Source: an uncultured Eubacteriales bacterium (GTDB lineage: Bacteria; Bacillota; Clostridia; Christensenellales; QAND01). Taken from it: DNA of 10,589 nt. The stretch spans positions 1-10,589 of the forward strand of contig UREB01000046.1 in NCBI GenBank assembly GCA_900546685.1, read 5' to 3'. A model generated the notes under the pieces. The model saw only the letters and a list, made by a program, of their open reading frames with translations, ran no database searches and had not been told where the DNA came from. The first letter of the stretch is position 1, and every line of letters starts with the position of its first letter. Positions 6,019 to 10,589 of this stretch are shown here, piece by piece. The position numbers and the translations under genes are program-made.

Positions 6019-6552
6019 ATGAATACAAAAAACAACAAGCGCCGCCAGGCTTCGCAGGAAAAAATCGAAAAGGCGTTCCTTGAGCTCTTGCAGACAAAGG
6101 AGCTATCCGCCATTACGGTGTCCGAAATCATCAAAAAGACAAAGCTCAATCGCAGCACCTTTTACGCCAACTATGCAGATCTCTATGCGCTTGCAGACGC
6201 GATCCGGGAAAAGCTGGAAACGGATGTGGCCCAGCTTTATAAGGACGATAGGGATAATAAGGTGAACAGCAACGACTACCTGCGCCTGTTTTATCACATC
6301 CAAAGCAATCAGCTTTTCTACAAAACCTATTTCAAATTGGGCTATGACGGCCAGTACAAAATAGAGCTCTATGATACGCGGCAGGCCGAAACATACTTTG
6401 GCAACAAACACATCGCCTATCATATGGAGTTTTTTAAGGCCGGCTTGAATGCCATCGTAAAAAAATGGCTGGAAGGCGGCTGCCGGGAAACGCCGGAAGA
6501 GATGAACGAAATCATACATAGCGAATACCAAGGCAGGGAAATCGTCCGCTAG
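6019..6552 (+). CDS. TetR/AcrR-family transcriptional regulator
   Basis: A 177-residue protein. The N-terminal TetR helix-turn-helix is clear: SQEKIEKAFLELLQ, then ITVSEIIKKTKLNRSTFYANY (about residues 32-52, shown here at its core), then DLYALADAI. The C-terminal part is all-helical and should bind a ligand or form the dimer; it is short and aromatic-rich, like the TetR-like C-terminal domains common in Bacillota, and the ligand is unknown. The ATG at 6019 is chosen because GGAGGG (6006-6011) lies 7 bases ahead; the ATG at 6004 overlaps that site. The gene is divergent from the three-gene membrane operon, and its promoter region holds a long near-palindrome, so it most likely represses both. 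A terminator follows. Confidence 0.92.
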   Translation: MNTKNNKRRQASQEKIEKAFLELLQTKELSAITVSEIIKKTKLNRSTFYANYADLYALADAIREKLETDVAQLYKDDRDNKVNSNDYLRLFYHIQSNQLFYKTYFKLGYDGQYKIELYDTRQAETYFGNKHIAYHMEFFKAGLNAIVKKWLEGGCRETPEEMNEIIHSEYQGREIVR

Positions 6553-6575
6553 CGTAGGCGCCCGTACAAAAATAC

Positions 6576-6609
6576 CGTCCAAGACGCTCTCTGTCTTGGG
6601 CGCTTTTTT
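6576..6609 (+). terminator. Rho-independent terminator after the TetR gene
   Basis: CGTCCAAGAC pairs with GTCTTGGGCG (10 bp with one G-T pair) around a 7-base loop, followed by C and six T and then ATTTTT. It begins 24 bases after the TetR stop. Confidence 0.85.
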
Positions 6610-6708
6610 ATTTTTGTCCCGTAAAATTTCTTTCTTTTCCATTTTTAGATACCAATTCCTTTCTTTCTGCCGTATGCTATTTGCAGAAACTTGAAGGAGA
6701 ATGCAGAA

Positions 6709-6924
6709 TTGAGAAAAAATATCGTCGGTCTTTTCATCAAACGCCTGCGCCTGGCGCACGGCCTTACGCAGGAGCAGCTGGCCGTGCAAATGCAGCTGCG
6801 CGGCCTTTCCCTCACAAAGCTCACCGCTTCCCGCATCGAAACGGGGCGGCGGATGGTGTTGGATTATGAAGTGAAAGCCTTTGCGGCATATTTTTGCGTG
6901 CCGGTTCTCTTTTTATATCGATAA
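6709..6924 (+). CDS. Small XRE-type helix-turn-helix protein
   Basis: A 71-residue single-domain DNA-binding protein. The Cro/C1 fold is visible as IKRLRLAHGLTQEQLAVQMQ, then a recognition region LSLTKLTASRIETGRR, then VLDYEVKAFAAYFCV and the ending LFLY. It covers little more than the domain itself, so it has no separate sensor or dimer domain. Two TTG codons could start it. The one at 6709 is preferred because AAGGAG (6694-6699) lies 9 bases ahead, while the one at 6691 overlaps that site and would add six residues. Neighbours are the TetR terminator upstream and the TRIC gene 69 bases downstream on the same strand. Its target is unknown. I see no clear promoter in the 99-base AT-rich gap before it. 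Confidence 0.8.
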   Translation: MRKNIVGLFIKRLRLAHGLTQEQLAVQMQLRGLSLTKLTASRIETGRRMVLDYEVKAFAAYFCVPVLFLYR

Positions 6925-6928
6925 ATCA

Positions 6929-6959
6929 TTGCCGCCGGTTCTTTTTTCTGTGCTACACT
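6929..6959 (+). promoter_or_regulatory. Possible promoter of the TRIC-family gene
   Basis: TTGCCG (6929-6934) and an extended -10 TGCTACACT (6951-6959) are separated by a long 19-base spacer. A start near 6966 would leave a 28-base leader. The match is modest. Confidence 0.35.
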
Positions 6960-6993
6960 GTGCTTATCCATGTTTTCGCAAAGGAGTGTTTGT

Positions 6994-7665
6994 ATGGAGC
7001 TCGTCGTTTCTTTTCCGTTAGAGGCCGTCGGCCTGTTTGCCTTTGGTATGAGCGGCGTGTTGGTAGCGCTGGAAAAAAGGATGGATCTAATCGGCGTTTG
7101 CGTTTTGGCCATCACGACGGCCTGCGGCGGCGGTATGCTGCGGGATGTGCTGCTAAACCAGCCCCTGCCCGCCTTTTTCACCCATCGGTCTTATCTTTGC
7201 ATCGTGGCCTTAGCCATTGTCGTAACGCTGCTGGGCAACGCTGTGCTGCGCCGTCATCACCAGCTGCGCCGGTTTGATTTGTCCCTGCCGCTGGATATTG
7301 CGGACGCCGTGGGCCTGGCCACCTTTGGCACCTCGGCCGCGCTCATCGTTGTGGACATGCCCGGCAACCTGATCACCTGCGTATTCATCAGCTGCCTTAC
7401 GGCTTGCGGCGGCGGCATGCTGCGCGATGTGTTTGCCCAGCGCATCCCCATGATCTTCAGCGGCCCGCTGTATGCCACCCCCTGCATCCTGGGGGCCTTG
7501 GTGCTGTATTACGGCGTGCGCTTTCTGCCGCGCACCGCTGCGGTGCTGCTTTGCTTTGCTCTGGTCTTGGGTCTTCGCCTACTCGCTATCTTCTTCCACA
7601 TCGGCATGCCAAGGTTCCTGTATTATGACAACAACGAAACCAACGCACCCGGCCCCGCACAATAA
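6994..7665 (+). CDS. TRIC-family cation channel-like membrane protein (UPF0126/YadS type)
   Basis: A 223-residue membrane protein of usual length for prokaryotic TRIC homologues, which form homotrimeric channels for monovalent cations. The family's two-fold internal repeat is plain: ACGGGMLRDV occurs at residues 43-52 and again at 137-146, each following a glycine-rich helix, with F.GMSG (16-21) and FGTSAA (111-116) as matching partner motifs. Hydrophobic segments cover nearly the whole chain, with a basic loop RRHHQLRR at 86-93. The ATG at 6994 has AAGGAG (6981-6986) 7 bases ahead; an ATG at 6970 lies before that site and is rejected. The physiological ion in bacteria is not settled. It is probably a single-gene unit, since a good -10 for the next gene lies 26 bases after its stop. 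Confidence 0.92.
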   Translation: MELVVSFPLEAVGLFAFGMSGVLVALEKRMDLIGVCVLAITTACGGGMLRDVLLNQPLPAFFTHRSYLCIVALAIVVTLLGNAVLRRHHQLRRFDLSLPLDIADAVGLATFGTSAALIVVDMPGNLITCVFISCLTACGGGMLRDVFAQRIPMIFSGPLYATPCILGALVLYYGVRFLPRTAAVLLCFALVLGLRLLAIFFHIGMPRFLYYDNNETNAPGPAQ

Positions 7666-7690
7666 GCGCCGCAGCCGCCCGTTTTTGTTG

Positions 7691-7696
7691 TATAAT
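7691..7696 (+). promoter_or_regulatory. -10 box of the SGNH hydrolase gene
   Basis: A perfect TATAAT, 38 bases before the ATG, would give a leader of about 31 bases. The expected -35 position is GC-rich and unlike TTGACA, so the promoter is either weak or activator-dependent. Confidence 0.4.
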
Positions 7697-7733
7697 AAGC
7701 TATCATCATTTTTACATTCATAGGAGATATGCC

Positions 7734-8366
7734 ATGAAACGAATCCTTTGCTTTGGAGATTCCAACACCTGGGGCTTTGCTCCCAAAGATGGCTACCGCT
7801 TTGACGAAAACACCCGCTGGACCGGGCTCGTCCAAAAGGCGCTGCCGCAGTATAAGATCATCGAGGAAGGGCTCAACGGCCGTACCGCCCTATGGGATGA
7901 CCCCATCGAGGGCTACAAAAACGGCAAGGAATACCTGATCCCTTGTCTATCCAGCCAAAGCCCGCTGGATCTTGTCATCCTCATGCTCGGCACCAACGAC
8001 TGCAAGACACGCTTTGCCCTCACTGCCTCGGATGTGGCGGCCGGCGTGCGCGAGCTGGCAAACCTCATCCTAGCTTCCGGCTGCGGGCCGGAGGGCCGCG
8101 CGCCGCGCCTTCTGGTCATGTGCCCTGCGCCCCTGAACTATACCCGCGAGCCGGATTACTGCGCTTCGTTTGATGACAATTCCAACCGCATCTCCCGCGA
8201 GCTGCCCGCCAAATTTGCCCGCTTTACCCGCGAAATCGGCTGCGATTATCTCGATCTGGGCCCCATTGCCTCCGTCAGCGAAAAGGACGGCATTCATTTG
8301 GACCCGGATCAGCACCAAAAGGTAGCCGAGGCCGTTGTTGCCAAAATCCGCGAAATTCTCGGTTAA
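7734..8366 (+). CDS. SGNH/GDSL-family hydrolase (esterase)
   Basis: A 210-residue cytoplasmic esterase or acyl hydrolase with no signal peptide. The catalytic blocks are complete: block I CFGDSNTWG with S10 as nucleophile, block II EEGLNGRT with G46 and N48 nearby, block III LGTNDC with N88, and block V DGIHLD with D185 and H188. The spacing and the WGFAP..G.RF insertion after block I match the arylesterase and acetylxylan-esterase-like branch of the family. The substrate is not set by sequence; small acetyl esters or sugar acetyl groups are plausible. AGGAG (7722-7726) lies 7 bases ahead of the ATG. A strong terminator follows directly, so this is a single-gene unit unless read through from the TRIC gene. 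Confidence 0.92.
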   Translation: MKRILCFGDSNTWGFAPKDGYRFDENTRWTGLVQKALPQYKIIEEGLNGRTALWDDPIEGYKNGKEYLIPCLSSQSPLDLVILMLGTNDCKTRFALTASDVAAGVRELANLILASGCGPEGRAPRLLVMCPAPLNYTREPDYCASFDDNSNRISRELPAKFARFTREIGCDYLDLGPIASVSEKDGIHLDPDQHQKVAEAVVAKIREILG

Positions 8367-8370
8367 ATGA

Positions 8371-8399
8371 AAAAAAGGAGCCAGACGGGCTCCTTTTTT
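8371..8399 (+). terminator. Rho-independent terminator after the SGNH hydrolase gene
   Basis: GGAGCC and GGCTCC form the GC core around the 5-base loop AGACG, with A6 before and T6 after extending the stem to 12 bp. It begins 4 bases after the stop codon. The symmetric A and T flanks allow function in both directions. Confidence 0.92.
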
Positions 8400-8448
8400 G
8401 GTATACTGACAGTGAGAAACCATTCTTTTATAGAAAAGAGGTCATGCG

Positions 8449-9123
8449 ATGCAATACGAGATCCAAGGCGGCGCCTACCCCATCGTCGTCTGCCGCCTGC
8501 AAAGCGGCGAAAAGATGATTACCGAAAAAGGCTCTATGGTGTATATGACCCCCAATATGCAGATGGAAACCAGGGGCGGCGGCATCGGAAAGATGTTCTC
8601 CAAAGCGCTATCCGGTGAATCCATGTTCCAGAACATCTATACGGCTCAGGGCGACGGCGTCATCGCCTTTGGCGCCAGCTTTCCCGGGCGCATCCTACCG
8701 CTGGAAATCACGCCGGAGCGGCCGATGATCCTGCAAAAAAACGCCTTTTTGGCGGCCGAGCCCACAGTAGAGCTTGCCATCACCTTCAAGAAAAAATTGG
8801 GCGCCGGCTTTTTTGGCGGCGAAGGGTTTATCATGCAGCGGCTCAGCGGCCGTGGCATGGCGTTTGTGGAGATCGACGGCGAATTGATGGAATATGTCTT
8901 GGCGCCTGGCCAATCGCTGCTGGTAGATACCGGCAATGTGGCCGGCTATGAAGAAAGCGTTTCCATGGAGATTCAGCAGGTAGAGGGGCTGAAAAACAAG
9001 CTGCTGGGCGGCGAAGGCTTTTTCCATACCCGCCTGACCGGACCCGGCAAGGTGTGGATCCAGACCATGCCCATCTCCACGGTGGCTTCTGCGCTCATCG
9101 GCTTTATGCCCTCCGGCAACTAA
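8449..9123 (+). CDS. AIM24 / TIGR00266 family protein
   Basis: A 224-residue soluble protein, normal length for the TIGR00266/AIM24 family, which folds as a beta-rich barrel-like domain and has no established bacterial role; the yeast relative Aim24 is mitochondrial. Family marks are MITEKGSMVYMTPNMQMET (23-41), the glycine-rich GGGIGKMF (43-50), and a repeated GGEGF motif: GAGFFGGEGFIMQRLSGRG (118-136) and LLGGEGFFHTRLTGPG (185-200). The second is followed by VWIQTMP, as usual near the end of the family. AAGAGG (8436-8441) lies 7 bases before the ATG at 8449. It is flanked by terminators on both sides and is a monocistronic unit. Confidence 0.92.
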   Translation: MQYEIQGGAYPIVVCRLQSGEKMITEKGSMVYMTPNMQMETRGGGIGKMFSKALSGESMFQNIYTAQGDGVIAFGASFPGRILPLEITPERPMILQKNAFLAAEPTVELAITFKKKLGAGFFGGEGFIMQRLSGRGMAFVEIDGELMEYVLAPGQSLLVDTGNVAGYEESVSMEIQQVEGLKNKLLGGEGFFHTRLTGPGKVWIQTMPISTVASALIGFMPSGN

Positions 9124-9131
9124 GGCAAAAT

Positions 9132-9162
9132 AAAAACGGCGGACAAAATATCCGCCGTTTTT
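9132..9162. terminator. Bidirectional terminator between AIM24 and pyridoxine kinase genes
   Basis: A perfect 12-bp stem AAAAACGGCGGA / TCCGCCGTTTTT around the 7-base loop CAAAATA. It lies 8 bases after the AIM24-family stop and 7 bases beyond the stop of the convergent kinase gene, and has T-runs in both directions, so it serves both. Confidence 0.93.
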
Positions 9163-9169
9163 CTCTATT

Positions 9170-10012
9170 TTACGATTCCAGTGCGCGCAGCAGCTGCGGC
9201 AGGGCGCGCTCAAAGCACACGCCGTAGCGCGTCTCAAGGCCCAGCGGCAGCGTCTCCACGATGCTTTGCTGGGTAAAGTCCGCCGCGATTTGGGCCGCCT
9301 GCACCAGCGTTTTGCCCGCCAGGTATGCGCCCGTCAGCGCGCTGGCGTATACATCGCCGGTGCCGTGGTAGCTGCCCGGCATATGCGGGGCAGCGGGGCA
9401 GGCCGTCTGCCCAGTCTCTCTATCATATACCGCGGCGCCCAGCTTCCCCTCTTCCGGGCTGATGCCCGTCAATACAACGCTGGCCTGCGTCATTTCGCGC
9501 AGCGCCTGCATCAAATCATCTACCTCCGCCTTATCGGGCGTTTCCAGATACGGCCGGCCCAGCATCAACGCCGCCTCCGTCTGGTTGGGCACGATCACAT
9601 CCGCCTTTTGGCAAAGCGTTTTCATCAGCTGCGGCATTTTTTCCGACATTCCGGGGTACAGCTTCCCGTGATCCCCCATCACCGGGTCCACGATGATCTT
9701 GGTCTGCTCTCCCCGAAACGCATCGAACAACTGCTCTACCAGCGCCACCTGCTCCGCCGAACCCAAATAGCCAGTATAGATGGCATCAAATGCCAAGTCC
9801 AGCGTTTTCCAGTGCGCAAAGATAGCAGGCAGGTCTTGGGTTAAATCGCGGAACGTCATACCGGTAAATCCGCCGGTATGCGTGCTCAGCACAGCCGTGG
9901 GCAGCGCGCTTGCCTCCAGCCCAGCCGCAGATAAAATGGGCAGCGCCACCGTCAAAGAACAGCGCCCCACGCAGGATAAATCATGCACAGCCAATACTCG
10001 TTTTTGTTTCAT
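9170..10012 (-). CDS. pdxK: Pyridoxal/pyridoxamine kinase (ribokinase superfamily)
   Basis: A 280-residue kinase that phosphorylates B6 vitamers (pyridoxal, pyridoxine, pyridoxamine) with ATP in the PLP salvage pathway. Visible marks are HDLSCVGRCSLTVALP (10-25), the THTGGF block (45-49 region), YTGYLGS (79-85), DPVMGDHGKLY (109-119), VPNQTEA (141-147) and the ribokinase anion-hole/catalytic motif GTGD (217-220, D220 as base). The SCVGR opening with these blocks is typical of PdxK/PdxY-like kinases in Clostridia; the choice among pdxK, pdxY and related names is not certain. The start has AAGGGAG (10019-10025) 6 bases ahead. It is divergent from a MocR-type regulator, the arrangement expected for PLP-controlled salvage. 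Confidence 0.92.
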   Translation of the reverse strand: MKQKRVLAVHDLSCVGRCSLTVALPILSAAGLEASALPTAVLSTHTGGFTGMTFRDLTQDLPAIFAHWKTLDLAFDAIYTGYLGSAEQVALVEQLFDAFRGEQTKIIVDPVMGDHGKLYPGMSEKMPQLMKTLCQKADVIVPNQTEAALMLGRPYLETPDKAEVDDLMQALREMTQASVVLTGISPEEGKLGAAVYDRETGQTACPAAPHMPGSYHGTGDVYASALTGAYLAGKTLVQAAQIAADFTQQSIVETLPLGLETRYGVCFERALPQLLRALES

Positions 10013-10023
10013 TGCTTTCTCCC

Positions 10024-10052
10024 TTGCATCTTTTCGGTCTATGCCCTATAAT
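10024..10052 (+). promoter_or_regulatory. Promoter of the MocR-type regulator gene
   Basis: TTGCAT (10024-10029), a 17-base spacer and a perfect TATAAT (10047-10052) give a start near 10059 and a leader of about 65 bases containing the interrupted inverted repeat. The -35 overlaps the ribosome site region of the divergent kinase gene. A minus-strand -10 (TATTAT) overlaps the same bases, so the kinase promoter may be nested here. Confidence 0.55.
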
Positions 10053-10061
10053 AACGAAAAA

Positions 10062-10107
10062 CTGACCTGATTAAAAGATTCAATTTTATCATTTTTTATA
10101 AGGTCAG
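10062..10107. promoter_or_regulatory. Long interrupted inverted repeat, candidate MocR operator
   Basis: CTGACCT (10062-10068) is matched by AGGTCAG (10101-10107). Pairing continues inward with a few mismatches (ATTAAAAG against ATTTTTTAT), giving arms of about 16 bases around a 14-base AT-rich centre. It lies between the divergent kinase and regulator genes, downstream of the regulator's predicted start and upstream of the kinase's. There is no T-run after it. Widely spaced half-sites are common for MocR-type regulators, so this is the natural candidate site. Confidence 0.45.
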
Positions 10108-10123
10108 AAGCCAGGAGGCCCCT

Positions 10124-10589
10124 ATGCTCTTTTCCCTGCCGCCAGATGATAGCCATACGCCGCTGTATATGCAAATCACCCGCCACCTAAAGCAGCAGAT
10201 CCGTACAGGCGCGCTGCCCGCCCATGCCAAGCTGCCCAGCAAGCGCAGCCTGGCAGAGCATCTGGGCGTCAGCGTTACCACCGTGGAAAGCGCGTACAGC
10301 CAGCTGGTTTCCGAAGGGTTTGTGGAAAGCCGGCCCAAGCGCGGGTTTTTTGTCTGCGAGATCGAGCCCCTCCTGCCTGCCGCCGCAGAGCCGGCCCGGC
10401 CCGCCGCAAAGGCGGACGGCACGGCGGCGCCGCTTGTGGATTTTTCATCCGGCGGCATCGATACGCGCCATTTCCCGTATACCACCTGGCGTCGTCTGCT
10501 GCGCGCCTGTTTTGATGAGGCGGACGCCACGCTTTTGCAAAACGCCCCTGCCCAGGGGCTGGTTTCGCTGCGGGAAAGCATCGCGCAGT
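10124..10589 (+). CDS. MocR-family regulator (GntR helix-turn-helix fused to aminotransferase fold), 5' part
   Basis: The first 155 codons are visible and the gene runs off the window. Residues about 10-85 are a GntR-type winged helix: TPLYMQITRHLKQQIRTGAL, LPSKRSLAEHLGVS, then TVESAYSQLVSEGFVESRP and GFFV. A proline- and alanine-rich linker (about 86-105) follows. The start of the class I aminotransferase-like domain comes next, VDFSSGGIDTRHFPYTTWRR, and then an LR..IA element. In MocR/PdxR regulators this domain binds PLP as a sensor rather than a catalyst. AGGAGG (10113-10118) lies 5 bases before the ATG. Its neighbour is a divergent pyridoxine kinase, so it is probably a PdxR-like controller of vitamin B6 salvage; whether it activates or represses cannot be seen. 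Confidence 0.9.
   Translation, partial: MLFSLPPDDSHTPLYMQITRHLKQQIRTGALPAHAKLPSKRSLAEHLGVSVTTVESAYSQLVSEGFVESRPKRGFFVCEIEPLLPAAAEPARPAAKADGTAAPLVDFSSGGIDTRHFPYTTWRRLLRACFDEADATLLQNAPAQGLVSLRESIAQ

Noticed and set aside
8406..8434. CTGACA-17-TATAGA promoter-like pair before the AIM24-family gene
   Set aside because: The predicted start at about 8441 would remove the AAGAGG ribosome site at 8436-8441. TATACT at 8402-8407 is a better-placed -10 but has no -35, so no promoter is called.
9266..9844. A 192-codon plus-strand open frame opposite the pyridoxine kinase gene
   Set aside because: It lies fully antisense to a clear kinase, has no recognised domain, and its arginine-rich composition is typical of a shadow of a GC-rich gene.

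Overview
The window looks like chromosomal DNA of an anaerobic Bacillota, most likely class Clostridia. It has moderately high GC, strong AGGAGG-type ribosome binding sites, several TTG starts, compact gene spacing, and families common in gut Clostridia. I see no tRNA, rRNA, CRISPR array, phage gene, transposase or insertion sequence. It reads as an ordinary chromosomal stretch of short transcription units. Species cannot be told from the sequence.

Left part (1-4503): the tail of a membrane protein runs into a DegV-family lipid-binding protein that ends at a strong terminator. A sodium:alanine/glycine-type symporter (AGCS) on the minus strand is divergent from a two-gene plus-strand unit: a PHP-type histidinol-phosphatase-like enzyme and a Cof-type HAD phosphatase with a TTG start. 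A perfect 19-bp palindrome lies in the divergent gap.

Middle part (4500-6609): three small minus-strand genes of unknown function form an apparent operon. They encode a 4-helix membrane protein with an internal duplication, a multi-pass membrane protein, and a soluble protein with 11-residue repeats. This operon is divergent from a TetR-type regulator. The shared control region holds a 28-bp near-palindrome placed at the predicted transcription start of the operon, a clear candidate for local TetR control. The last operon gene is unusual: its reading frame runs through two intrinsic-terminator hairpins before reaching a stop codon, so its message may often lack a stop.

Right part (6709-10589): a small XRE-type DNA-binding protein, a TRIC/UPF0126 cation-channel-like membrane protein, an SGNH/GDSL hydrolase and an AIM24/TIGR00266-family protein lie in a row on the plus strand. 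Next, a minus-strand pyridoxal/pyridoxamine kinase is divergent from a MocR/GntR-aminotransferase regulator that runs off the window end. This pairing points to PLP-responsive vitamin B6 salvage control, and a long interrupted inverted repeat between the two genes is the candidate operator.

I did not find a wholly new multi-gene system. The two best leads are the uncharacterised TetR-linked three-gene membrane cluster and the terminators inside the coding frame of its last gene.
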